This document shows, in pieces, positions 17,747 to 26,313 of a stretch of DNA of 64,000 nt (the stretch's first letter is position 1; every line of letters begins with the position of its first letter). Origin of the DNA: Ammonifex thiophilus (lineage in GTDB: Bacteria > Bacillota > Desulfotomaculia > Desulfotomaculales > Ammonificaceae); NCBI RefSeq assembly GCF_003368535.1, contig NZ_QSLN01000002.1:62001-126000 (forward strand), written 5' to 3'. Under the pieces are notes generated by a model. The model worked only from the letters and a program-made list of their open reading frames with translations. It was not told where the DNA came from and searched no databases. The translations under genes were made by a program, and so were the position numbers.

Positions 17747-18077
17747 AAACCAGTCTGCCCTCCTCGAGAATGCGCCGCACAAAGTCCCTGCTGGAAGCGA
17801 GTTCGGCCAGCTCCTCGGGCGTATAAATCAGAATATCGATCGCCACCCGGGGCTGTACTTCCCTGAAGAAAACCTCCAGACGCTCAAGCCAAGGGAGCTC
17901 CGTTTCCTGCACGGCGAGAAGATCGAGGTCGCTGCCCGCCGTCACCTCATCCCGGACTAAGGACCCGAAAACGTAAAGCTTTTTGAACTTCAACCGGGGG
18001 CAGAAAGAGATGATCCGCTTGAGTTCTTTGAGCAGCAGACGCTTGCGGCGCTTATCTTCCTTCCAGGCGACCCGCAC
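17718..18077 (-). CDS. MNT-type minimal nucleotidyltransferase
   Basis: This 119-residue protein has the nucleotidyltransferase motif FGSLVRDEVTAGSDLDLLAV, with GS followed by DLD, and a later catalytic Asp in AIDILIY. Members AMPylate or otherwise modify a partner HEPN protein, here the overlapping downstream gene. GTG 18077 follows GGAGGT by 7 bases; an in-frame TTG ten codons earlier has no ribosome site. It begins 36 bases after dusB, so it is probably transcribed with the cofactor genes. Confidence 0.85.
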   Translation of the reverse strand: MRVAWKEDKRRKRLLLKELKRIISFCPRLKFKKLYVFGSLVRDEVTAGSDLDLLAVQETELPWLERLEVFFREVQPRVAIDILIYTPEELAELASSRDFVRRILEEGRLVYEEKPEGRS

Positions 18078-18113
18078 TGGCAAAACCTCCAGACCCTGTT
18101 CCCTCAAACCAGT

Positions 18114-19094
18114 TTACCACGTTTGTACCTGATAGAGGTATCTTTCCAGGAGAGACCGGAGGGTAACAAAATCGCGGGCCTGGTAGGCCTGACCCCGGAG
18201 GGTAGAGGCTCCGGGTAAGCCACGTGTGTACCAATCTAGCACCATCCTTCCCCGGTTGAGCGCCTTATCGCCGTAAAGCGCCTGCAATAAGGCCAGGTGC
18301 TTTAAGCCCTGAGCCACCCGCTCCGCCGGCGAAGGAGGCGGAGGGATTTGGCCGCTCAGGGCGTACAGCTGGCATCTGGTGAAAATCCAAGGGTTGCCCC
18401 GCGCCCCTCTCCCCACCATAACTCCGTCACAGCCGGTCGAAGCCAGCATCCGCAGGGCATCTTCCGGGGCTCGCACATCGCCGTTGCCTATGACGGGGAT
18501 TTTCACGGCTTCTTTGACCCTCCGTATAGCCTCCCAGTCGGCCTGCCCCCCGAAGAACTCGTGCCGGTAGCGCCCGTGCACGACAAGCGCCTTAGCCCCG
18601 GCTTCCTCCAGCAGGCGGGCTATCTCCCAGGCCGGGGGACTCTTCTCGTCCCAGCCCTTGCGCAGCTTGACGGTGACCGGCACTTTCACCCGCCGGCAGA
18701 CTGCCTCTACCATAGCCGCTGCCCGGCGCGGTTCGCGCAAGAGAGCTGCTCCTGCTCCCGTCTTCACCACCTTCTCCACCGGGCAGCCCATATTGAGGTC
18801 AACGGCTACCGCCCCTGCCTCTTCCACCACTAAGGCCGCCTCCGCCATCTCCTCCGGGTCGCTACCGAAAAGCTGGACTACCACTCCTTCTTCTCCCAGA
18901 AAGTCGAGCAGTTGCTTCCTTGCCACAGGGGAGCGGGCCAAGGCTGGAGCTGGTAGCATTTCCGTCCAGCAAAGGCGCGCCCCGCCCTCTCGCGCTACCA
19001 AGCGAAAGACGCGGTCGGTAATGCCGGCCATGGGAGCCAGCACTATGGGGAAGCCGGAAAAGAGGAGAGAGAAAAAGTCAGCGGTTGCGCTCAT
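18114..19094 (-). CDS. dusB: tRNA-dihydrouridine synthase
   Basis: This 326-residue FMN-dependent enzyme reduces uridines in tRNA. Seen are VLAPMAGITDRVFR, the tRNA/FMN segment VDLNMGCPVEKVVKTGAGAAL with its catalytic Cys, VTVKLRKGWDE, VVHGRYR and IGNGDVRAPEDA. ATG 19094 overlaps coaX by 17 bases. The gene sits at the end of the cofactor run, as in many Clostridia where coaX and dusB adjoin. Assignment to DusB within the Dus family is by resemblance and context. Confidence 0.93.
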   Translation of the reverse strand: MSATADFFSLLFSGFPIVLAPMAGITDRVFRLVAREGGARLCWTEMLPAPALARSPVARKQLLDFLGEEGVVVQLFGSDPEEMAEAALVVEEAGAVAVDLNMGCPVEKVVKTGAGAALLREPRRAAAMVEAVCRRVKVPVTVKLRKGWDEKSPPAWEIARLLEEAGAKALVVHGRYRHEFFGGQADWEAIRRVKEAVKIPVIGNGDVRAPEDALRMLASTGCDGVMVGRGARGNPWIFTRCQLYALSGQIPPPPSPAERVAQGLKHLALLQALYGDKALNRGRMVLDWYTRGLPGASTLRGQAYQARDFVTLRSLLERYLYQVQTW

Positions 19095-19842
19095 AGATTA
19101 TCCGCAATCCCACCAGGGTGAGATAGGGTTCCACCCGGTCTATGGTGCGGCTCTCGCCGGCGATGAGCTCGGCCATACCCCCAGTGGCCACCACCAGGGT
19201 CTTGCTTCCAAGTTCTTCCCACATGCGACTCACCAGAGCGTCCACCAGCCCGGCAAAGCCGAAGAGCAGGCCTGCCTGCATGCTGTGCACCGTGTTACGT
19301 CCGATGGCTGAAGGGGGAGAGACCAGATCCACCCGCGGTAGTTTGGCCGCCCGGGCAAATAGCGCCTCGCAGGCAATGCCTATGCCGGGAGCGATGGCCC
19401 CGCCCAGATACTCTCCCTTTTCCGAGACCACGTCGAGGGTGATAGCCGTGCCGAAGTCTACCACGATCAGCGGGCCGCCGAAAAGGGCGAAACCCGCCGC
19501 TGCGTTTACCACCCGATCGGCCCCCACCTCCCGCGGGTTTTCCGTCCTGACCGGGACCCCGGTGCGGATTCCGGGACCTATGAAAAAGGGCTTCCGGCCA
19601 AAGTACTTGGCTACCCCTTCCTCGACGGCGCGGTTGAGAGGAGGTACCACCGAAGAGACCACCACCCCTGTAACCGACCCAGGATCGAAGCCTCCTTCCC
19701 GCAGGAACTGGCGCAGCAAAAGCCCTAGCTCATCGGCCGTCTGCTCGTGGCGAGTGGCCAGACGCCAGGCGGCCATCAGTTCCTCTCCCCTGAAAACCCC
19801 CACCGTAACGTTGGTGTTCCCTATATCTAAAGCCAGAAGCAA
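19078..19842 (-). CDS. coaX: Type III pantothenate kinase
   Basis: This 254-residue ASKHA-fold kinase phosphorylates pantothenate, the first step to coenzyme A. It has the N-terminal phosphate loop ALDIGNTNVTVGVF, GADRVVNAAAGFAL, VVDFGTAITLDVV, GGAIAPGIG and GLVDALV. TTG 19842 is chosen because it gives the usual CoaX N-terminus and length and lies 10 bases after GGGAGG. The frame stays open far upstream, but that stretch is inside birA in another frame. It begins 5 bases after birA. Confidence 0.95.
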   Translation of the reverse strand: MLLALDIGNTNVTVGVFRGEELMAAWRLATRHEQTADELGLLLRQFLREGGFDPGSVTGVVVSSVVPPLNRAVEEGVAKYFGRKPFFIGPGIRTGVPVRTENPREVGADRVVNAAAGFALFGGPLIVVDFGTAITLDVVSEKGEYLGGAIAPGIGIACEALFARAAKLPRVDLVSPPSAIGRNTVHSMQAGLLFGFAGLVDALVSRMWEELGSKTLVVATGGMAELIAGESRTIDRVEPYLTLVGLRIIYERNR

Positions 19843-19847
19843 CCGCT

Positions 19848-20816
19848 TCAAACCTCCCTCAGGGTGACTTCGCCTCCCAGCAAGAAGCGGAGTGAGCCGT
19901 CGTCCAAGCGCAAGACCAACCTGCCTTTCTCGTCTACCCCTTCCGCTTTCCCCTCCCAGATCCTTCCTTCCTCCTCCACCCTCACCCGGCGCCCGCGGTA
20001 AAGGAAGAGCGCCTGATAGTCTTCCGCTAAGGGGGTGAAGCCTTCCCGGCACCAGAGGGAGTAAAGCTCTTCCGCCCGCTTCAAAATAGCCGCCAAAAGA
20101 TAGGGGCGGCAAGACTTCTTCCCTCGGCAAAGTTCCAAAGAGGTGGCCCTCCCCTCCAGCTCCGGGGGGAAGAAGGGTATATTGACGTTGATCCCCACAC
20201 CAACCACCGCCCAGTGCACTTGCTCGGTCTCCGCCGCTACCTCCACCAGCACCCCACCCAGCTTCTTCCCACGGCAGAGGATGTCGTTCGGCCACTTCAA
20301 AGCCCAGTCGAGCTCCGGGAAAAAGCCGGAAAGGCTCTGCAGTGCCGCCAGCGAAAGGACTAAAGGTAGGGAGAGAAGCGCCAGAGGATGAACGGCCGGG
20401 CGCAGGAGCAAGGAAAACCATATCCCTCCGGGAGGTGAGTGCCAAGAGCGTCCTCGGCGCCCTTTTCCTCCTGTCTGCTCCTCCGCCACCACTACCGCCC
20501 CCTCGGGGAGAGAGGCGGCCATCTGCTTCAAAATTTCGTTGGTAGACTGAAGTTGGGGGTAATAATGATAAGGACGGCCCCACTTCCCCCGCAGGAGGGG
20601 AAGGACAGCAGCCGGAAAAAGCCTATCGGGCCAGCCTTCCAAACGGTAGCCCCGGCGGGGCTTGGCGGTGATGGGAAAGCCCATGGCCTGCAGAAGCTTT
20701 ACTTGCTTCCACACCGCCTCCCGCGAAACTCCCAGTTCCGCCGCCAGTTGGGCCCCCGAAACGAAGTCCTCGGTTTCCTTCAACTTCTCCAGTATCTTTA
20801 AGCGCGGATCGTCCAT
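19848..20816 (-). CDS. birA: BirA bifunctional biotin ligase/repressor
   Basis: This 322-residue protein has an N-terminal winged helix (SGAQLAAELGVSREAVWKQV) and a biotin-protein ligase domain with STNEILKQMA, GGKGRRGRSWHSPPGGIW, LKWPNDILCRGKKLGGVLVE and GVGINVN, plus the C-terminal SH3-like domain. The DNA-binding domain means it may also repress biotin genes, none of which are in the window. ATG 20816 lies one base after the nadC stop. Confidence 0.95.
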   Translation of the reverse strand: MDDPRLKILEKLKETEDFVSGAQLAAELGVSREAVWKQVKLLQAMGFPITAKPRRGYRLEGWPDRLFPAAVLPLLRGKWGRPYHYYPQLQSTNEILKQMAASLPEGAVVVAEEQTGGKGRRGRSWHSPPGGIWFSLLLRPAVHPLALLSLPLVLSLAALQSLSGFFPELDWALKWPNDILCRGKKLGGVLVEVAAETEQVHWAVVGVGINVNIPFFPPELEGRATSLELCRGKKSCRPYLLAAILKRAEELYSLWCREGFTPLAEDYQALFLYRGRRVRVEEEGRIWEGKAEGVDEKGRLVLRLDDGSLRFLLGGEVTLREV

Positions 20817-20817
20817 A

Positions 20818-21648
20818 TTACTCCAGATCCAGGGAGATGTCCAAAGCCTTCACCGAGTGGGTAAGGGCGCCTAAAGAGATGAAATTCACACCTGTGGCTG
20901 CCACTTCTCGCACGTTTTTCTCGGTGATACCGCCGGAAGCTTCGAGCAGCGCCCTCCCCTTCACCAACTCCACCGCCCGCCGCATTTCCCCTACCGGCAT
21001 GTTGTCCAGCATGATGATGTCAGCCCCGGCGGCCAAAGCTTCCTCTACCTCCGCCAGGCTCTTGGTCTCCACTTCGATCTTTAAAGTGGCCGGAGCTCCT
21101 TCCCGCGCCCTCCGCACAGCCTCGGCCACGCTCCCCACCGCCCGGATGTGGTTGTCCTTAATAAGGATGCCGTCAAAAAGGCCGAAGCGGTGGTTGCTTC
21201 CCCCTCCTACCCGCACGGCGTACTTCTCCATACTCCTGAGCCCCGGCGTGGTCTTGCGGGTATCTAGTATGCGCACTGGGTAGTCCTGTACCAGCTCCAC
21301 CACGGCTCGCGTGCGGGTGGCTATGCCGGAGAGGTGCCTAAGGAAATTCAAAGCTACCCTTTCGCCCATCAGTATCCCTCTAAGCGGTCCCTCCACTCGG
21401 GCCAGCACCTCTCCCTTGCCCACCCGCGCTCCTTCTTCTACCTGGGGGAGGAAAGCAACGCGGGGGTCCAGCAAGGCAAAAACCCGGGCCGCCACCGGCA
21501 AGCCCGCCACCACCCCCTCCTCCTTGGTGAGGATGATGCCGCGGCCGGTCTTTTCTAGCGGCACTAAAAGCTCGGTGGTGATATCCCCCGGACCTATGTC
21601 CTCCCGCAAGGCCCGGATGATGATTTCGTCCCATTCCCCTAAATACAT
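20818..21648 (-). CDS. nadC: Quinolinate phosphoribosyltransferase
   Basis: This 276-residue enzyme converts quinolinate and PRPP to nicotinate mononucleotide. Seen are EDIGPGDITTELLV, ALNFLRHLSGIATRT, ILDTRKTTPGLRSMEKYAV, HRFGLFDGILIKDNH, EVETKSLAEVEEA and LEASGGITEKNV. ATG 21648 uses the AGGTG at the end of nadB as its ribosome site. It is the third gene of nadA-nadB-nadC. Confidence 0.96.
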   Translation of the reverse strand: MYLGEWDEIIIRALREDIGPGDITTELLVPLEKTGRGIILTKEEGVVAGLPVAARVFALLDPRVAFLPQVEEGARVGKGEVLARVEGPLRGILMGERVALNFLRHLSGIATRTRAVVELVQDYPVRILDTRKTTPGLRSMEKYAVRVGGGSNHRFGLFDGILIKDNHIRAVGSVAEAVRRAREGAPATLKIEVETKSLAEVEEALAAGADIIMLDNMPVGEMRRAVELVKGRALLEASGGITEKNVREVAATGVNFISLGALTHSVKALDISLDLE

Positions 21649-21654
21649 CGAAAC

Positions 21655-23244
21655 TTACACCTGCCGACGAAAGATTAAATGCCGCTGCCAGCGAGGACGG
21701 GGTTCAGGGTAGTCCGAGCGGTAATGTCCTCCCCGCGACTCGGTGCGCATTAAAGCCGCCTCTGCCACGAGGTACGCTACTTCCAGCATGTTCTTGAACT
21801 CCATCTCTTCCAGAGAAGTAGCCTCGTAGTTGTTGAGGGTCTCCCACTGGGCTAAAGCTTTTAAAGCTTCCTCCAACCCTTTACGGCAACGCACCGGCCC
21901 CACATGGGTCTGCATGAGTTCCTTCAGCTCCAGCTTGAGCCGGGCGTAGTCTATCGGAGGACCGGGAATGAGCCCCTCCCCTTTGGCCTCGGCCTTAGAG
22001 AAGACCTTTTCCGGTCTAACCCTCTTGGCGTGCTCCACTATCCGGCCGCCGAAAACAAGCCCGTCTAAAAGCGAATTGGAAGCCAGGCGGTTGGCCCCGT
22101 GCACCCCGGGACAGGCCACTTCCCCGCAAGCATAAAGCCCTTGCAAGGAAGTTTCACCGTGAAAACCGGTTTTTACCCCACCCATGAAGTAGTGTGCCGC
22201 AGGGGCCACCGGTATGCGGTCGCGCGCCAGGTCAAGCCCATAAGCCTTGAGACGCTGGCTGATGGTGGGAAAGCGGGCGTGCACCTGCTCCGGATTGAGA
22301 TGCTCCAAAGAGAGGTAAACCACCCTGCTTCCTGTGCGCTCGAGTTCTTTGAGGATCGCCCGCACCACCACATCCCGGGGGGCTAGTTCGGCCATGGGAT
22401 GGTAGCGGGGCATAAACCTCTCTCCCTGAGCATTGAGTAGGATCCCCCCCTCTCCCCTTACCGCCTCGGAAATGAGGAAGCGGGGAGCGCCTTCGAGTAG
22501 GAGAACGGTGGGGTGGAACTGGACGAACTCCAGGTCCATGACCTCTGCCCCGGCCCGGTAGGCGGCCGCTATGCCGTCCCCCGTAACCACCTCGGGGTTG
22601 GTCGTATGCTGGTATATCTGCCCCGCTCCGCCGGTAGCCAGAACCACCACCGGTGCCAAATAAGCCTTCAGCTTCCCTTCTTGGTGGTCCAGGGCCAAAG
22701 CCCCCCAGCAGATCCCTTTAGTGACCAGCAGATCCACCAGGAAGTGGTTTTCCAACACCTTGATCTTGGGGTTGGCTCGCACCGTCTCCGAGAGGACGCG
22801 CTGGATTTCAGCTCCGGTGGCGTCGCCCATAGCGTGCAGGATGCGCCGGCGGGTGTGCGCCCCTTCCCGTGTGAGGTCGAGCCTGCCGTCGGCCCGGTCA
22901 AAGCGCGCCCCCAAGCGAATGAGCTCCTCCACCCGGGCCGGACCCTCGGTAACCAAGATCTCCACCGCCGTAGGGTCGCAAAGCCCTGCCCCCGCAGCCA
23001 GGGTGTCCTCGTAATGGTAAAGGGGGGAATCGTTCGGACCCACCGCCGCTGCGATCCCCCCCTGAGCGTGCTCGGTGGCGGTATCGTCGATGCCCCTTTT
23101 GGTGAGAACCACGATGTCTTCCCAGTAAGAGCTGGCCGCATGCGCCGTGTAAAGACCGGCGATACCGCTGCCGATCACCAGGAAACCGGTTTCCACCCTT
23201 TCCAGATCGCCTAGATCAAAGTTGACTAAGTACCGTTTGGGCAT
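21655..23244 (-). CDS. nadB: L-aspartate oxidase
   Basis: This 529-residue FAD enzyme oxidises aspartate to iminoaspartate for NadA. FAD loop VIGSGIAGLYTAHAA, TEHAQGGIAAAVG, TREGAHTRRRILHAMGDATG, RYHPMAELAPRDVV and LYACGEVACPGVHGANRLASNSL are diagnostic. In an anaerobe, fumarate or another acceptor would replace oxygen (known for the family). ATG 23244 follows AAGGGGG, 13 bases after nadA. Confidence 0.96.
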   Translation of the reverse strand: MPKRYLVNFDLGDLERVETGFLVIGSGIAGLYTAHAASSYWEDIVVLTKRGIDDTATEHAQGGIAAAVGPNDSPLYHYEDTLAAGAGLCDPTAVEILVTEGPARVEELIRLGARFDRADGRLDLTREGAHTRRRILHAMGDATGAEIQRVLSETVRANPKIKVLENHFLVDLLVTKGICWGALALDHQEGKLKAYLAPVVVLATGGAGQIYQHTTNPEVVTGDGIAAAYRAGAEVMDLEFVQFHPTVLLLEGAPRFLISEAVRGEGGILLNAQGERFMPRYHPMAELAPRDVVVRAILKELERTGSRVVYLSLEHLNPEQVHARFPTISQRLKAYGLDLARDRIPVAPAAHYFMGGVKTGFHGETSLQGLYACGEVACPGVHGANRLASNSLLDGLVFGGRIVEHAKRVRPEKVFSKAEAKGEGLIPGPPIDYARLKLELKELMQTHVGPVRCRKGLEEALKALAQWETLNNYEATSLEEMEFKNMLEVAYLVAEAALMRTESRGGHYRSDYPEPRPRWQRHLIFRRQV

Positions 23245-23257
23245 CTAAAAAGCCCCC

Positions 23258-24181
23258 TTATCCTTTAAGGCCTAGCATCCTCTCCACCGTGAGGTAGGCC
23301 CGCTCTCTTACAGGGCGCGGAACCTCTACCCGGGGCTCGAGCCGCACCAGGGACTCGTAAACCTTGGCCAGCGTGATCTTCTTCATGTCGGGGCACTCCA
23401 GACAAGGGGAGGCTAAGTAGAACCGCTTGTCCGGACAGGTCCGGCGGAGTTGGTGCAGAAGCCCTTCCTCCGTTACCACGATGAACTCCCGGGCCTCGGA
23501 CTCCCAGGCGTACCGGAGCATGCCCGAAGTACTGGCCACGGCGTCAGCTAGGTCTATCACTTCGGGACGGCACTCGGGATGAACCATAACTTTGGCCTCC
23601 GGGTGGGCTTCCTTCGCCTTTCGAACGTGCACCGGCGTCACATGCTCGTGCACCCAGCAATACCCTTCCCAAAGGACTATTTCCCGATCCGGGTAAAAGC
23701 GCTTTACGTAAAGCCCCAGGTTGCGATCGGGTATAAAGAGGATGGTCTTCTCCCGGGGAAGCTTCCCCACCACTTCCACCGCGTTAGCCGAAGTACAGGC
23801 CACGTCGCTTTCTGCCTTCACCGCTGCGCTGGTGTTGACGTAACAGACCACCAGACAATCGCCCAGGGCCTCTTTCCGGGCCCTAACCGCTTCCGGCGTG
23901 GCCATGTCGGCCATGGGGCAACCGGCACTGATATCAGGTAAAAGAACCACCTTGTCCGGGGAGAGGATGGCCGCCGTTTCCGCCATGAAATGAACACCGC
24001 AGAAAACCAGAACTTTAGCGGGGGTCTCGGCCGCCTGGCGGGAAAGCTCCAAAGAGTCGCCCACGAAGTCGGCTATATCCTGGATCTCCGGCCGCTGGTA
24101 GTAGTGAGCCAGGATGATAGCCTCTTTCTCCCGCTTGAGCCTAAGGATGGCCTCCTGCAGCTCCTTTACCTCATCAGTCAA
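23258..24181 (-). CDS. nadA: Quinolinate synthase
   Basis: This 307-residue [4Fe-4S] enzyme condenses iminoaspartate with dihydroxyacetone phosphate to quinolinate. It shows ILAHYYQRPEIQDIADFVGDS, VLLPDISAGCPMADM, CYVNTSAAVKAESDVACTSANA, WVHEHV, MVHPECRPEV and the C-terminal SPCLECPDMKKITL cysteine segment. TTG 24181 is used because it is first in frame after GGGGAG. It has its own strong promoter at 24228-24257. Confidence 0.96.
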   Translation of the reverse strand: MTDEVKELQEAILRLKREKEAIILAHYYQRPEIQDIADFVGDSLELSRQAAETPAKVLVFCGVHFMAETAAILSPDKVVLLPDISAGCPMADMATPEAVRARKEALGDCLVVCYVNTSAAVKAESDVACTSANAVEVVGKLPREKTILFIPDRNLGLYVKRFYPDREIVLWEGYCWVHEHVTPVHVRKAKEAHPEAKVMVHPECRPEVIDLADAVASTSGMLRYAWESEAREFIVVTEEGLLHQLRRTCPDKRFYLASPCLECPDMKKITLAKVYESLVRLEPRVEVPRPVRERAYLTVERMLGLKG

Positions 24182-24227
24182 AGGGCACCATCTCCCCGGA
24201 AAGGCACAAAGCCCGGATTTTGCTTAG

Positions 24228-24257
24228 ATTTTATGGAACGTAAGCAATTACTGTCAA
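24228..24257 (-). promoter_or_regulatory. Sigma-A promoter for nadABC and downstream genes
   Basis: The minus strand has TTGACA (24257-24252), an 18-base spacer and TAAAAT (24233-24228). The -35 overlaps the TGA stop codon of panD. It gives the nad genes an independent start inside the pan-nad run. Confidence 0.75.
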
Positions 24258-24604
24258 GCAACAACCCGATTGCGCTCGTCTACCAGGACCACGCGCGGCT
24301 TCATCTTCCCCGCTTCCTCCTCGGTCACCCAGGCATAGGCCATGATGATTACCTTGTCCCCGGGAACCGCCAGCCGGGCCGCCGCGCCGTTGAGGCAGAC
24401 CACCCCCGAACCCTCCGGACCGGGTATGACGTAAGTCTCCAGCCGCGCCCCGTTGTTGAGATTAACCACCTGCACTTGCTCGTAAGGGAATATGCCTGCA
24501 GCCCGCATGAGGGCCTCGTCCAGAGTTAGGCTCCCTTGGTAGTGAAGGTTGGTCTCCGTCACCGTAGCCCCGTGAATCTTACTACGTAAAAGCACCAACT
24601 GCAT
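24254..24604 (-). CDS. panD: Aspartate 1-decarboxylase (pyruvoyl proenzyme)
   Basis: This 116-residue protein makes beta-alanine for pantothenate. Self-cleavage would occur at Gly24-Ser25 in YQGSLTLDE to form the pyruvoyl group. [32 protein letters not shown] and DKVIIMAYA are typical. ATG 24604 lies 3 bases after the panC stop. It completes panB-panC-panD. Confidence 0.96.
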   Translation of the reverse strand: MQLVLLRSKIHGATVTETNLHYQGSLTLDEALMRAAGIFPYEQVQVVNLNNGARLETYVIPGPEGSGVVCLNGAAARLAVPGDKVIIMAYAWVTEEEAGKMKPRVVLVDERNRVVA

Positions 24605-24607
24605 GGT

Positions 24608-25474
24608 CTATTCCTTCACCTCCACCAGGAGGTTGTCGATAAGGCGGGCCCGGCCGAAGTAGGCGGCCACCGCTAGGAGGTAGGTTCTTCCCGGCAGAAG
24701 GAGGGTCGCCGGCTCGAGATCGGGCCAGCTCACAATCTCCGCGTAATCGAGCCGGGCCAGAGGCTCCGCCTGGATGGTGCGGCTCAGCTTCTCTTGCAAG
24801 AGGCGAGCCTCCCTTTCTCCCGCCTTCACCGCCTCTTCGGCCTCCTTAAGGGCCCTGAAGAGCACCGTGGCCGCCTTCCTCTCTTCTGGGCTGAGGTAGG
24901 TGTTGCGGGAGCTCAGGGCCAGTCCGTCCGCCTCGCGCACCGTCGGGTGCACCTTTATCTTCACCGGGAAGTTGAGATCCTCCACCATCCGCTTTATGAC
25001 CGCCACCTGCTGGGCGTCTTTAAGGCCGAAGTAAGCGCAGTCGGGGCTCACGAGGTTGAAAAGCTTGGCCACCACCGTGGCTACCCCCCGGAAGTGGCCG
25101 GGACGCGACCGACCGCAGAGCACCGAAGTTAGCTGTCCGGTAACCTCCACGTAGGTGGCAAAACCCGAAGGGTACATCTCCTCCACCGAGGGCACAAAAA
25201 GGAGGTCAGCTCCGGCCTCCTCTACCAGCTTTTGGTCCCGCTCCAAGTCCCGTGGGTATTCGCGGTAGTCCTCCCGGGGGCCGAACTGTAAAGGGTTGAC
25301 GAAGATACTCACCACCACTCGGTCCACTTCCTGGTCGGACCGCGCCTGGCGGATAAGGGCCAGATGCCCTTCGTGCAGGAAGCCCATAGTGGGAACGAAA
25401 CCTATTTTTTCTCCCCGAGCCTTGGTGGCCACCACCCAGGAGCGCAGGTCTGAAAGTCGCTTTATCACCCTCAT
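24608..25474 (-). CDS. panC: Pantothenate synthetase
   Basis: This 288-residue ligase joins pantoate and beta-alanine using ATP. Seen are GFVPTMGFLHEGHLALIRQA (HEGH nucleotide motif), SIFVNPLQFGPREDYREYPR, LCGRSRPGHFRGVATVVAKLFN, DCAYFGLKDAQQ and LALSSRNTYLSPEER. ATG 25474 overlaps the panB stop in an ATGA junction, indicating coupled translation. Confidence 0.97.
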   Translation of the reverse strand: MRVIKRLSDLRSWVVATKARGEKIGFVPTMGFLHEGHLALIRQARSDQEVDRVVVSIFVNPLQFGPREDYREYPRDLERDQKLVEEAGADLLFVPSVEEMYPSGFATYVEVTGQLTSVLCGRSRPGHFRGVATVVAKLFNLVSPDCAYFGLKDAQQVAVIKRMVEDLNFPVKIKVHPTVREADGLALSSRNTYLSPEERKAATVLFRALKEAEEAVKAGEREARLLQEKLSRTIQAEPLARLDYAEIVSWPDLEPATLLLPGRTYLLAVAAYFGRARLIDNLLVEVKE

Positions 25475-26313
25475 TCTTTCCCCTCCTTGAAGGCCCGGTA
25501 CTCTTCCGGCGCCATGGAGAAAGAGTGCTCCGGCCCCGGGAAGATCCGGTTCTGCACCTCCTCCCGAAAGGCGGCCAAGGCCTTCTTGATCTCCTCCACC
25601 AGGTTGGCGTAGCGCTTGACAAACTTAGGAGTGAAGCCTCCGTAAAGCCCCAGAAGATCGTGGGTGACCAGCACCTGACCATCGCAATGGGGGCCTGCCC
25701 CTATCCCTATGGTGGGTACGGGCAAAGAAGCAGTGATCTCCTGGGCCACCTCCTGGGGCACGCACTCCAGCACCAGAGCGAAAATCCCCGCCTCCGCCAG
25801 CGCCTGGGCATCGCGGATAAGCTTACGGGCTGCCGCCGCTTCCTTCCCCTGTACCCGGTAACCGCCCAGCTGGTGGACGTACTGGGGAGTGAGCCCTATG
25901 TGCCCCATCACCGGGATGCCGCTTTTAACCAAAGCCTCCACCGTAGGGGCAACTTCTTCTCCCCCCTCCAGCTTCACCGCTTCCGCCCCCGCCTCTTTTA
26001 GAAAGCGCCCGGCGTTCCTTATTGCCTCCTCCTTGCTCACCTGGTAGGAGAGGAAGGGCATATCCCCTATCACCAGGGCCCGTTTTACCCCCCGCACCAC
26101 CGCCCTGGTGTGGTGTAACATCTCCTCCATGGTCACTGGCAGGGTGTTGGGATACCCCAGCACCACGTTACCCACCGAGTCTCCTACCAGGATGGCATCG
26201 ATGCCCGCTTCGTCCACCAAGCGGGCCAAGGAGTAGTCGTAAGCGGTGAGCATGGTGATAAGGCGCTTCTCCCTTTTCCAGCGTTTGAAGTCAGCCGTGG
26301 TTACCTTGTTCAC
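25471..26313 (-). CDS. panB: 3-methyl-2-oxobutanoate hydroxymethyltransferase
   Basis: This 280-residue enzyme makes ketopantoate from ketoisovalerate and methylene-tetrahydrofolate. It contains ITMLTAYDYSLARLVDEAG, LVGDSVGNVVLGYPNTLPVT, GDMPFLSYQVS, AVKLEGG, GHIGLTPQ and ECVPQEVA. GTG 26313 overlaps the stop of the preceding DUF2520 gene by 4 bases. Confidence 0.97.
   Translation of the reverse strand: MNKVTTADFKRWKREKRLITMLTAYDYSLARLVDEAGIDAILVGDSVGNVVLGYPNTLPVTMEEMLHHTRAVVRGVKRALVIGDMPFLSYQVSKEEAIRNAGRFLKEAGAEAVKLEGGEEVAPTVEALVKSGIPVMGHIGLTPQYVHQLGGYRVQGKEAAAARKLIRDAQALAEAGIFALVLECVPQEVAQEITASLPVPTIGIGAGPHCDGQVLVTHDLLGLYGGFTPKFVKRYANLVEEIKKALAAFREEVQNRIFPGPEHSFSMAPEEYRAFKEGKE

Noticed and set aside
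19843-20583. N-terminal extension of coaX to 501 residues
   Set aside because: The extra ~247 residues lie inside birA in another frame and look like shadow sequence; CoaX is normally ~255 residues.
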